NCBI GenBank assembly: GCA_039566865.1
Contig: CM076959.1
Span: forward strand, 9,035,501-9,099,500
DNA length: 64,000 nt
From: Aurelia coerulea
Lineage: Eukaryota > Cnidaria > Scyphozoa > Semaeostomeae > Ulmaridae
Direction: 5' to 3'
Position numbers and translations under genes: made by a program. Numbering within the stretch: the first letter of the stretch is position 1; each line of letters opens with the position of its first letter. Positions 43,464-53,615 of this stretch are shown piece after piece. The notes below the pieces were generated by a model. That model saw only the letters and a program-made list of their open reading frames with translations. It was not told where the DNA came from and searched no databases.

Positions 43464-43628
43464 CCATAAGAAGCGGGGGGGGGGGGGAAGGGGCGTTAAG
43501 CCCCCCCAATAATTTTGAAAACAATGGTGCCACGCCACAAGCATTAATTAGATGTATTGTTCTCTATTGTTCTAAGAACAATCCCCCAATCAGAAGCTGC
43601 TTCCTACGGCCCTGTAAAAAGGTGAGTG

Positions 43629-44261
43629 CACATGCATGATACGAGAAAACAAATGCACACAAATGCACATTCTGAGATGCAATATTGTGATCATGGGATT
43701 TACCAAAGACAAGTGGGGTCAATGCCTGGGTCAATGCGTGGTTTGAGAGAATGGTTTTAACATTCTCAAAATTATCACTCTCTCATTCGAGATCGCCTTA
43801 CCCCATATATCTGCCAATTACCACCTTCACAAAAAACATTACGAACAAATACGTTATCAAAAAGTTGCCTGCTAAATGATTTTGCTGTCCCAAACTAACT
43901 TGCAAAGAGAATGGAGAAGCCAGAATCAAGTCCAGAAATTGAGATTGTGGAGATGGAATACAACGTGGCTGGCATCACGACGTCATTGCAACAACTTGAA
44001 TCACCAAGCAAGGCAGAGGTAAAATATTTAGGCCATGTTATTAAATGCTTAGGCCCAGTAGGCAATGGGTTGAGGCTGGACCAAAGTTTGTCCCCTGGTT
44101 AGAAGATTTGAAATACCATCCTTTTTGCGTTTGTTGTGGAATCCAGAAGGTAGAATTTACATACTGCAGTGACTGCCTTATCTTACTTTGGAGCAAAACT
44201 TCTGTGTTGGCCGCCATTCAATCATTGCAAACAAACGCTGGAAGGAAAGTAATGTGTATTC
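43629..44261. other. No clear feature
   Basis: A short Met-starting frame at 43911-44102 ends in a GAG/GTAAAA donor-like site, but I could not support it as an exon. Nothing else was recognised. Confidence 0.4.
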
Positions 44262-44330
44262 CCCGAGGGTCTGGTCCGTTAGGGTCCGTTCCTACTGGTC
44301 CTGGGTCTGGTTTTTCCGTTGTGCCTGTAT
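44262..44330 (-). repeat. GGACC-rich repeat, inverse of 37960-38030
   Basis: 'gagggtctggtccgttaggg' and 'ctactggtcctgggtctggt' pair with the copy at 37960-38030 in opposite orientation. Confidence 0.6.
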
Positions 44331-44975
44331 TTCTTATCAATTGCGTCTAAATAGCTGGTGGCATGTGCTTCGAAGCAAATAATTCAAACTATGACGTCAT
44401 AAATATGAATGACGTGATGTATAGTGAACGATGAAGAAGAGGGACAACATCCTCGGAGAGGAGGCTTCGAGTTGATCTGTGCGCTGTTTTTCATTTATTC
44501 AGCTATCTGCTAACTAATTTCGCCCACTAGGGCATCTTCAGAGAACTGATTAAGTTAAAGTATCGACCTCTATTTACAGTAAAAATGTATGTCTATATAG
44601 GTTAATTAATTTACAAGTATCATTTTGTCCTTATAAGGTAAAAATGTTCTTGCCATGTGTTGTTTCTGTTGTTAGCCTCGTTCTCGTTGTTTTTCAGTTG
44701 AGTCGTTGTCGTTGTAGGGGTCGGATCTCGTGTCCTGGTGTTGTATTTTCGTGCTTTGTCTTTTGACGTCAGATCTTCTTTCATCGTTCTTCGAGCGTCG
44801 CTTTTCCAATTTTATTTGCGGTGCTTCTTTGCTGAGGCTGATTCCCTGAATCTTAACCCAAATCGGGTGTACCTTTACCCTGTTCATTCAGTTCGGTTCG
44901 GTTCTTTTCTTTGGTATTGTTCGCAGTGCAATGTTGTCGTTTTGATGTGCTGTTGTTACGGGGTTCTGTTTCCTC

Positions 44976-45259
44976 CCGGGAGGGATACATAACATATTTA
45001 GGGTACAGGTATGTGCCGCCCATATGGGTGGGTTTTTGGGCCCAAAATTCTCTAAACAAGGGTCCTTTTTCGGCAGATATTCCATAAACAAGGGTGGGAT
45101 TTTGCTAAGATTCGCAAAAATGGTTAAAATTGGCAGTTTTCCGCCAAAATTCGTCATAAAAGTGGGTTTCAAAAGCAAGTTTGGGTAATTAGAAGAGGGT
45201 AGCTTTCTGAAAACCGGGCGGCAGACCCCCGTCCATCCTCAAGTCATGCCCCCCCAGGT
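44976..45259. mobile_element. G-rich-ended MITE, TSD GTTTCCTY
   Basis: Flanks GTTTCCTC (44968-44975) and GTTTCCTT (45260-45267) match at 7 of 8. The inner inverted blocks are 'atgtgccgccc' and 'gggcggcag'. The interior has repeated 'aacaagggt' words. It belongs with 312-634, 16451-16773 and 58133-58451 by its GTGCCGYCC-like motif. Confidence 0.7.
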
Positions 45260-45306
45260 GTTTCCTTCAACGTCAGTGTGTAGTTTGTAGTCAGATATCT
45301 TCTGTT

Positions 45307-45545
45307 ATGTTGTTGCTGTTGTTGTTGCTATTGTTGCTTAACGCATGCAGTTTGATTTCACGTCAGGTTGATTTTGTTGTTTTCTGTAATGTTGTTGTTG
45401 CTGCTATTTTTGTTGCTTTCGGCTGTCGTTTGATTTCATTTCAGATTGATTTCGTTGTTTTCTGCAGTCTTGTTGTTGCTGTTGCTGTTGTTTTTGTTGT
45501 TGCTTGTGTTGCTTGACGTATGTCGTTTGATTCTACGTCATAAAT
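45307..45545. repeat. GTT-rich tandem array
   Basis: Three diverged units of about 75-100 bp, each with 'gtttgattt' then 'ttgttgttttctg' and a (GTT)n run. It is non-coding. Confidence 0.65.
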
Positions 45546-45665
45546 GACGTCATGGATATGAAAATTTGCTGATGTGCAAACATCAACAAACTATATATCA
45601 AATGAAAAGTACTCTTCAAGACCAATCGAATGGTGCATGCATATAGCTTTATCATTAGTGCTACT
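45546..45665 (-). mobile_element. piggyBac-like MITE internal fragment
   Basis: Inverse of the family interior ('tatatcaaatgaaaagtact', TGACGTCA at 45545-45552). No ends are present. Confidence 0.6.
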
Positions 45666-45786
45666 AACATCGTGCATGCACCAACCCCTCACCCCAATGT
45701 ACCGATTACCATATAGGTTGAATACATGATCACCACACCACTGGCATCCTTCACAGGAACAACCATGCCAACAGGCGAATGCACCA

Positions 45787-48007
45787 GGAGGGGTACTTCG
45801 GGGTTTGCAGTATTGCGGTATCGGGGGTAAATTTTGTGCGGTATTGCGGTAATGACGGGAAAAACTTGCGATATTGCGGTACGAACTTTTACAGCGCGGT
45901 ATGCGGTATTGTACGAAAATTAACATCCAAATTTCCTGTAATACCATTTTCCTGTTGAGGAACGAAGCATCTTGGAGACGAATTGATATAGAGGAAAGAA
46001 CAACGAAGGAGAAAGTCCCTTATCTATCTCTCTCTCTCTCTCTGTGCCTGCTCTACCTGCTCAACCTTGAAAAAGGTACTTGCGGAGGAGGGCACGCAAC
46101 ATTTTTACCTGAAGAAAAAGAATCAAATATTTGCACGAATTAAAACTTCAAATGTGCGAAAATCACCCCTACTTTCAAATCAGGCAATCTAACAATGTTG
46201 GACAACCATACGCCTATCACGATAATTCCTCCTCTATCAAAAGTTATCGAGAAGATCATTTACAATCAAACATCCCAGTACCTCGAATCGACTGGCCTAT
46301 TTTGCCCACATCAGTTTGGGTTTAGACAAGGGAGATCCACGCAACAAGCAGTTACCTTACTGTCAAAAAGGTTACACAGAACATTGATAAAGGGCCATGT
46401 AGTGGTGCTGTCTATATTGACCTCCGTCAAGCCTTCGACACAGCACGTCATGTAACCTTGCTGGAAAAATTACCAGGTGATGGTATGGATGATGTGGAAT
46501 TACATTGGATCGGTGAATATCTCTTTAATAGAAAACAAAAAGTAATTTTTGATAGCACCAGCTCATGCGAAGAAAATGTTACATGTGATGTCCGACAAGG
46601 ATCCATCCTGGGGCCGCTTCTTTTCAGGCTGATAATCAACGACATCGTTCCATATTCCGCTCACTGATGCTGACAATACTGTTTAATATTGTGCACGAAA
46701 GAACTAAAATGAAATAGAACATTTACTTAACAGTGCACTGCAAACAGTTGCAGACTGGTGTAATGAAAATAACTTGTCCATTAACTTGAAAAAAGGTAAA
46801 ACTGAATTTTGCTATATGGATCACATCAAAAGTTGTCCAAACAGCCAAAGGTGGACATTAAAATCTACAATCAAACTATTCATGAGACAAAATCATACAA
46901 GTACATTGGTACATCAACATTTTGAAAATGTGTACTAAAAAAGCGTCCGCCAGAGTAAAGCTTTTATCTCGTATTCGCGAAAAAGTCAGCCGTCATGTAG
47001 CAGAATCGATATACATAACAATGATACGATACGGCCACTACTGTTGTACTACTACCCACTACAGCTTTCCCTACCACAATGAACAGTAAACAAGCTAGAG
47101 TGTATACAAAATAGAGCAGCCAGAATGTTCAACCCAAGAGCAAAGATAACGTCATGGGTCAACAAAGACCTGAATGGTTACTTCAAAAGATCTCAGCATG
47201 ACATTAACACTCTTGTGTTGTTTTATCGAAAATGCGCCATGAAACTGGAAAAAATCGTTTGCCTACCAGGGAGCCCGCATTTTCAACCGACGAAATATCC
47301 ATCTTGCTATATAAATAGAAACTAAAACCATCGAAGTCTTTGTAGATGTCCAAGAAAAACGTATTTGACTCTAATAAATTCTTATCCTTTAATTGTACAT
47401 TAAACTATTTTCATTTTATTCCACTTTTTTGCCTTAATTTCAACTACAACGATTGTCAATAGGTAGGATTACAGGTCCTGGAATGATAACAGATAGTTTT
47501 ATGCTGAACAAGTCAACCTGTCAAAATATTAGTTATTATTTTATCATTATTATTACTTTTTGTTCTGAAAAGTCTCCTTTCGAACCATGTTGCTTTCGAA
47601 TACATTTGCACCTTTGACCCGGATATTATCAGTACCACTAAAGGGTGAACAGTTCAGATCAATGATACGACAATGTAAGATTTGTTCTATATATTCATAA
47701 TTTCTGCCGTCAATGCAGTTTTACTAAAAGCACTTCGATGAATTTTTTCCCCATCGTTCTCACATCACTATTTTGTCTGTAAAACATCTAACTACGATCT
47801 AATAGATCAGACTACAAATTTTGATGGAGGAAGGTGGATTTAGGTGGCAATCAAACTGCTACAGACCGGTGTACTGTATTAATAGCTTCGTTTTTAGTTT
47901 TCTAGCGTTTGCGGTATTTTGCTATTTTTAGTGCGGTATTGCGGTATTTGGCGTCTTTTTCGTGCGGTATTGCGGTATTGGGACCCCCCCCCCCGAAGTA
48001 CCCCTCC
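45787..48007 (+). mobile_element. TIR element carrying a LINE RT, copy 1 (TSD ACCA)
   Basis: 2,221 bp. It starts GGAGGGGTACTTCGGGG and ends with its inverse (CGAAGTACCCCTCC); ACCA lies on both sides (45783-45786 and 48008-48011). 'gcggtattgcggtat' words repeat near both ends, in the same orientation. Between them lies a LINE-type reverse transcriptase remnant. Copy 2 at 53616-55853 has the same architecture with a different 4 bp TSD (TTAT), so the whole unit moved as a DNA-transposon-like element. Confidence 0.9.
46140..47325 (+). pseudogene. LINE RT remnant inside TIR element 1
   Basis: RT motifs with frameshifts: NHTPITIIPPLSKVIEKIIY, HQFGFRQGRSTQQAV, VRQGSILGPLLFRLIINDI, then NENNLSINLKKGKTEF, and LECIQNRAARMFNPRAK. 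The YADD catalytic motif is deleted here (about 46673-46683) but present in copy 2. Shared stops downstream in both copies show it was already a pseudogene when the element multiplied. Confidence 0.85.
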
Positions 48008-48111
48008 ACCAGCGTAGGAGTGGTGCTACTTTCCTGATTAGTGATAGATCTAATGTAATGCTCGCATAGAGGAGTCGATACCAATGCATCATGCAGAACG
48101 TAGCACGTAGC

Positions 48112-48503
48112 CACAGGGGGGGTGCTCTGGTATATTTTGGATCGGGGTGCTCAGGCTGGGGTACAAAGCATCAACCCACGAAAGTAATTTCTACCATAAA
48201 AATAGACCCAAAAAACAATTTTTTTGACCCAGCTTACCAAAAAGGTTATGAAGTCAGTAATCAGTATCTTAAATGGAACAGTGACATGAATGATTAGATT
48301 TCTCGTAATCCATTTGGATGTTTAAGTATTTTGATTTTAGTAATTTTACTTAAGTTTAATTTTGTTTGTAAATTTTTTCAGGAACCCAAGAAAATAACTG
48401 TACAAATTATTGACCCAAAAAAATAGGCTTTGCCCAAATTTCAGACCCAAAAAAGTAGCCTGAGCACCCCTATCCTAGATATGCAAGAATACCTCCCCCC
48501 TGG
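48112..48503. mobile_element. MITE with 9 bp TSD GCACGTAGC
   Basis: GCACGTAGC lies at 48103-48111 and 48504-48512. The ends are C(A)CAGGGGGG-like and CCCCCCTGG, with inner inverted blocks 'ggggtgctcaggct' and 'agcctgagcacccc'. The interior repeats 'gacccaaaaaa'. It is related in design to 893-1241. Confidence 0.88.
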
Positions 48504-48559
48504 GCACGTAGCATTTATGTGCACCTTTGGCAGAAGTTGCTAAAAGAGCAGCCCAAACG

Positions 48560-49540
48560 TTAGCAAAAATATCATGCCTATCTCGATTCATTCATTTCTA
48601 AACCAATACTCAGACAGCAGCTACAGTGCAGCAAATTGAGTCATTGTGTGATAAGTCTGAGAGATCTCATCGAGGACCTGTGCCGCTATCGTTCTCCCTT
48701 TTGTCCTTCTCACCTGTTACGCTGACCGCGTATTGTTTCTCGCACGTGGCTCAACTTCTTTATTTGTTGATTTGATTGTTTGTCACTAGGAAGGAATGCC
48801 TCCGTGGCAAACGGCTTTTTCACTGAACTGAGTAGGTTACGTTATTAAGATATAGTGATTATTCAGATCAGTAGGCCATTGCGGTTTATTTGATAAGATA
48901 GCTCTAGGAAGCTCTCTTCTTTGTGCAAATTTGAAAACAATACATCGTTTATTCGTGGCTTCAAATATTCTACGAGTTTTCATATGAAAATTCTCTGTAG
49001 GAAGCTTATGCTACGGTGGTCAAATCTTTGGAGACATTAGGAGACTTTAGAGCAGTTGGAGAGCCAAATGGTGTGTGTGTAACCACTCCTAATTCCTGAA
49101 ATTTGGCTAGAATTCGGCTAAAATTCGGGTAACGTTTGGGTAAAATACAATAAGTATGGGGTTTAAATCGTTTTACTTCCTCTCCGATTTGAAAAAATCA
49201 GACTCGTACCACTCACTAGTCCTCACTATTTATCGTCTGGTTCTCCCACTGCTTTGGAGGCTTGGAAAATGGCAGAGTTTCTTGAAGAGAATTTCTTTTG
49301 ATCATTATACGATTCATCTCTGACCGGGTGAATCAAAGAAACGTATCTACTCTTTCAAAAATTGTACTCTGCAACCAGCTCGTTTGAAAGGCCTGGCTTC
49401 AGCCAAATGTTTGTTATTTTCCTGATTATTTTGGATGCTTTTCTTTAGCTTATGTCACTTTCCTCGAATTGCCAACAAGCAACCAAAATTTCCTTTTGAA
49501 CAAGATACCGTTTTTGCCATTATCGATTATCAATTGGAAG
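48560..49540. other. No feature recognised
   Basis: No coding region, TIR pair or family match was found. Confidence 0.45.
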
Positions 49541-49542
49541 GA

Positions 49543-49828
49543 ACACCCAGGGGTGGGGGTAAATTAATCAATCCATGGTACGGAGTTTTGCCATTTTTCA
49601 GTTTATCTTTCTATGATAGAGTCTGGATTTAGATCTTTTTCCAGATTATGTTTATGATTTTTTGTAAAACTACATTACATTTAATGACATACTTTTATTT
49701 TTGTGGATGTATGGGTACACATTTTCATCTCTGCCTGATTTATTGGTATACCTTTCAGGAATTTTTCGGATTTATTGATGGTATAACCCGATAAAAAATT
49801 AAGCTGCCCCACCCCGGAGGGAATATCT
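49543..49828. mobile_element. Possible MITE
   Basis: 'acccaggggtgggggtaaatta' at the left and 'aattaagctgccccaccccg' at the right form an imperfect inverted pair. No TSD was found. Confidence 0.35.
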
Positions 49829-49829
49829 A

Positions 49830-50640
49830 TAGAATATCGGTTTACGTATCATTATAAGCAACGGTTTAATAAAACAAATAGTCTTTTACCCTCTTTTATC
49901 ATTCAGTTGGCAAGCGAACTGAATAGAAGCAGCCAAGTCTATTTCTTAGCCAAAGCCCAATGAAACTTGTTTTAGGGAAGCATTTATCGCCATTCTAACA
50001 TCTGATTTGTTTTTTTGAAGATAGGAAGGCTGTTTGATTGCTTTATTTCTTGCGGTTAAAGCTGCCACAGTTTATTCCTAATTTAAGTAATGGATTTCAT
50101 GCCAAGGGACGAGGTTCGTACTCTTGGCAGTTGAGCGTCATCACCATGCTGTAGACTGTAGCTAATGTTTCACTGCATGAAAATATCCTTTATGAATGCT
50201 GGACTCAGAATGCTTTTTGTTTTATACATTTTAGTCATGAGCAACTGTAGGCTTCTTGAGAAAACTAGAATAATCCTGGCAATTTTTGTGTGGAATATGT
50301 GGTGCCCTTTTGTGAGTATAATTTATTTTATGATTCAAAGCTCTATCATTGAACATCAAAACAAGCGGACAGTAGCTGAAATGAGGTGAAACAACTGCCC
50401 TCGTTAACTGCTGCAGTTTTTCAGTGTCTATGTAACGTGATATTTGAGCAAGAGCATGGAATTTTTGGCCAGCTTTTTGACAGAGAGCCTTGACATGTTG
50501 TTTGAAAGGAAGTAAGTGATCTAATTGTGTGTGTGTGTGTGTCTTTTATTTTAAATCGAAAAATTTTTTGCTACTAAAGCAACTAGTCCAATTCGATTAT
50601 TTAAATAACTACAAATTAATGAATATTTTAGATAAACTAT
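49830..50640. other. No gene; GT microsatellite
   Basis: A (GT)n run at about 50527-50543. Otherwise no feature was recognised. Confidence 0.45.
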
Positions 50641-50648
50641 ATGCAGGA

Positions 50649-51240
50649 TTAATTTCGAAGGCATACATTGCATCTGCAGGTGGCCCCATCCCAGCTCTTG
50701 ATTAGCCTTTTGAATTGGACCAGATTTTCTGCTGATTTTATATCATCTGGCAGACGATTCCAGATCTGTGGCCCAAAAGACCTGAGACTATTTGAACCGA
50801 ACGTTGTTTGGTTGGCCCTATAGTGCTGCAAATCATTTTGACGACGTGAAGGTCGATTGGAGGTTCTTGCTTCGAAAATATTTTGCATGAATGCAGGATT
50901 TAGCTGGTTTACAGTTTTGAAAATCTCAATGCATAGGTATCTTAGCCTATTTACATGCATTGTGCATTTTTCTGATTTGCAAAGTAGTTCTTCATAAGAA
51001 GAATTATGGTCATCATAAAGAAAACGAAGGGCTCTCTCCTGTATTTTTTCTATCTTATCCATAGATCTAGAGGATGAGAAAAACCATACTAAAGGGCAGT
51101 AGTTAAAGTTAGAAAAGACAAAGCTTTGGACAAGTACCTCTTTCTCCGCAAAGCCAAGAAATGATTTTAGTCGTTTCTGAATCTAAAGGTATGCCGAGAA
51201 GATTCTCCTCTCTAATTTCTTTCATACAGTCCTCACCTAT
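50649..51240 (-). pseudogene. LINE E, C-terminal segment
   Basis: It reads SNFNYCPLVWFF, MDKIEKIQERALRFLYDD, LRYLCIEIFKTVNQLNPAFM, SLRSFGPQIWNRLPDDIK and a stop; the first part is in another frame. This is the same LINE group as 34250-35990. The 5' side is interrupted at 51265 by a TTAA-flanked MITE. Confidence 0.85.
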
Positions 51241-51265
51241 TTGGATTGATTCGACATTGCTTTAA

Positions 51266-52016
51266 CCCTATTGTACCCGGCCAGGGGGGGGCAAAAAATG
51301 TCCCCCCCCATCCCAACCAAACTTTTGATTGTAAAACAGAGAGGAAATAGAAAAATGACCTGAAATATCCATAACTTTTCGTAATTTTTAATTGGAAATT
51401 ACATTCTAGACTTTCAATTGCCATAATTTCAGTCATGTGACCAATAGATACCCATATTTTGAAAGTACAGTAGTCACAAAGAAAATCACAAAAACCGTCA
51501 TAATTTCTTTGTCTTAACCTTGATGAAGCTGTGATTGGTACCAATCGATTTCCCTTGCAAAGTACTTTCGTTTGATATATACATAATTCATATTTGCTGA
51601 CATAAGCAAATTATAGATTCCATGGCGTCATGCAAATTGATGACGTCATATCTCTAATAAAGAAAGACAAAATTTCTAAATTTTGATATACATCGATGCA
51701 TAAGCATATCTTCTTCATCTTTAAGTAGTTTATTTATGTTTTCGTGCATCTTATTTGAATTTATTAGCACTTTTTGTGTTTTCCGTACAGAAGCTTACAT
51801 CTGACATAGTCCTATTGTTTGGTCACTTGGCAACAAACCATGTGACCAGTCAGCATCAAAAATCTACAATTGGACTCCTAATAGATGTACATACTATTGT
51901 GCGAAGTTACAATGGCATACTATTTGTGGTTTTGGAGATAATAAGGGGGGCATATTTTGCTTGCCCCCCACTCCCCCGGGCAGTGGTCTGACCCAATGAG
52001 CCCGGGTAGAATAGGG
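51266..52016. mobile_element. piggyBac-like MITE (TTAA TSD), copy 7
   Basis: TTAA lies at 51262-51265 and 52017-52020, with ends CCCTATTGTACCCGG and CCGGGTAGAATAGGG (one mismatch). The subterminal hairpins pair GCA with TGT (left) or TGC (right) above the G/C runs. There is one perfect TGACGTCA (51641-51648) and one with a single change (about 51623). Confidence 0.93.
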
Positions 52017-52215
52017 TTAATAGTATTGTGGTCAAATACACGATAACGCTAAAAAAATGGCGATGAAATTTTTACGGAGATGCATTGCATTTCATAAGCG
52101 AAGCACTATAGATTAGTCGAAGATTCCTCGCTACCATCTTCAGAGTAACTGTCTATTGTCCACGGTCCTGCAGAAACGAAATCAATGTGACAATATTTCA
52201 ACAGTCTCTTCAAGA

Positions 52216-52370
52216 TAACGAGGACAGATTTTCTAAAACAATAGCATGAGTTGCTTTTGAATGACACTGCAATTAAAAGCTATTATCGTTCGCAGACAAA
52301 GGGAATTCTCTCAACCAGTAACTCAAAACAAGCAAAGCAGCACAAGTTTCTATGAGACCCTGTAATCCAG
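52216..52370 (+). mobile_element. Single arm of the AACRAGRGCAG foldback family
   Basis: Starts AACGAGGACAGATTTTCT and matches 30543-30690 (for example 'cagacaaagg', 'aattctctcaaccagtaa'). No partner arm is adjacent. Confidence 0.6.
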
Positions 52371-53418
52371 CCAATTGGGAAGCGATTCAATTCTCTTATT
52401 GTTTTGGGTGTAATTAAAACACTTACTGTTCAGCTTCGGAACCAAAGAAATGAAATGCGTGAGGTAGGAACGAGGGCAGATTTTGTAACAATAGAGCCTT
52501 TGGTTTGTTTACATATGACGCCATCTTGGTGGACTAGCCAATCAGAGAGCTCTATTTCTATGGCGTCATCTGATGATAATGGCGGAAGGAGGGGCTTGCT
52601 GTGGAGAAAACCATACCCTGGTTTTTTCCTCGTGACGAAAATATGCTTCCGCAAAAACTCAAACCTTTTGCACACATATAGAACGATAAATTTCACATAC
52701 TTTTTTATCGGCACTAAGCTCTGTGTCTTCTGTTCTTCGCACGATCGTTCGCTCTAGACACCCCTTTTTGCATGTCTTCCACGCCCCTTCGATGGCTATG
52801 CCCAAGCCCAACAAATCACACTTCTCGATCAAAAACAACAGTGTGACTTTAATTTTTCCTGCCATCAGATGAAAGAAAATTTTAGAAAAGAGTTTTAAAA
52901 TGTTTGAAAACCAATTTTCATCATCAACTTTCTGAATCGGTGGACATAGCAGCCCCCCTCCCCACCCCCGCAACCAGGGACGAGAGAGTTCATATTCTGA
53001 ATACCTGTAAATTATAGACCAAAAATCTTTGACAGTGGTAAAATACCAACCTTGGTACGTTAAATGCAAAGTATTAATCCTCCAAAAGTAGGTGACTTGC
53101 TACTCCAATCGTAATGTATCGTCATCAATTGTCACGAATTTTCATGGCAAGACAAGTTAGTTGAGCATGGAGGACTTCTTCTCAGGCCCGATCTCTGTTT
53201 GACATTATCCAGTGTTGAAAGTTTGCAAAATTTGATTGAAAATTGTTGCTGTAGATTTTATAGCAATTAATCACAGAAATCACACTCAGAAATATACTAA
53301 TGTAAACTCCATCACTATCAAAATCCAGAAATGATACTCCTTTCCGAAGTTGGAGTCAAAACAAACCTTTAAATGGAAACATTTTGAGCGTGAGGTTTAC
53401 TGAAAGTGACTGCAATCT

Positions 53419-53610
53419 TTTTTTTTATATATAATATATTCCAAATAGAATTTACAATACAGATTACGAACTACATTACTTACAAAATTACTCTACAATA
53501 CTACTAGGACGATCAAACCAGGGAGCAAAAGGCTGTGTCTACCCCGAGGCCATTAAATAAAGATAATAAAGGAAAAGAAACTACTTTAACTATGGGACAA
53601 AATCGGGTGA
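53419..53610 (-). mobile_element. SINE-like insert, second copy
   Basis: A T-run followed by 'acattacttacaaaattac', resembling 19548-19697. Its right side is occupied by TIR element 2, and no clean TSD was found. Confidence 0.5.
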
Positions 53611-53615
53611 CTTAT

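Larger units (their letters stand above)
38557..43614. mobile_element. hAT-like MITE, second copy, split by gypsy
   Basis: Left piece CAGGGCCAT (38557-38565); right piece from CCATAAGAAGCGG (43464) to TACGGCCCTG (43614). Together they make a MITE related to 37645-37811 in inverted orientation. The gypsy element sits within the first 10 bp of the TIR. Confidence 0.85.
38212..43628. mobile_element. AGTTTCTTA-family element holding a MITE and a gypsy element
   Basis: It starts ACACTCATC, then 'gataagaaac'; it ends 'gtttcttataaaattg' plus, beyond the MITE, 'taaaaaggtgagtg'. The ends mirror those of the intact copy at 56750-57137. No TSD was resolved. Confidence 0.6.
45689..48539 (-). pseudogene. 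Candidate host exon broken by two transposons
   Basis: Removing the element at 45787-48007 (TSD ACCA) and the one at 48112-48503 (TSD GCACGTAGC), keeping one TSD copy each, leaves a minus-strand frame of about 70 codons ending at the stop at 45689-45691. Segments read VHINATCYVLHDALVS, CEHYIRSITNQESSTTPTL and PVGMVVPVKDASGVVIMYS. Just upstream is CTCTTTTAG, a possible splice acceptor at 48540. The frame survives two independent excisions, which random sequence rarely does. I do not recognise the protein; a TE-encoded product remains possible. Confidence 0.35.

Noticed and set aside
43911..44102. Met-starting ORF ending at a GAG/GTAAAA donor-like site
   Set aside because: Looks slightly coding-like, but no downstream exon, homology or repeat context supports it.
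44490..44545. Possible hammerhead ribozyme on the minus strand (CTGAAGATGCCC...GGGCGAAA)
   Set aside because: The CUGANGA and GAAA boxes are present, but the stem II pairing is off by one and I could not form the flanking stems.
47125..47325. Identical 66-residue ORFs at 47125 and 54968 as a duplicated host gene
   Set aside because: They are the C-terminal part of the LINE RT inside the two copies of the TIR element.
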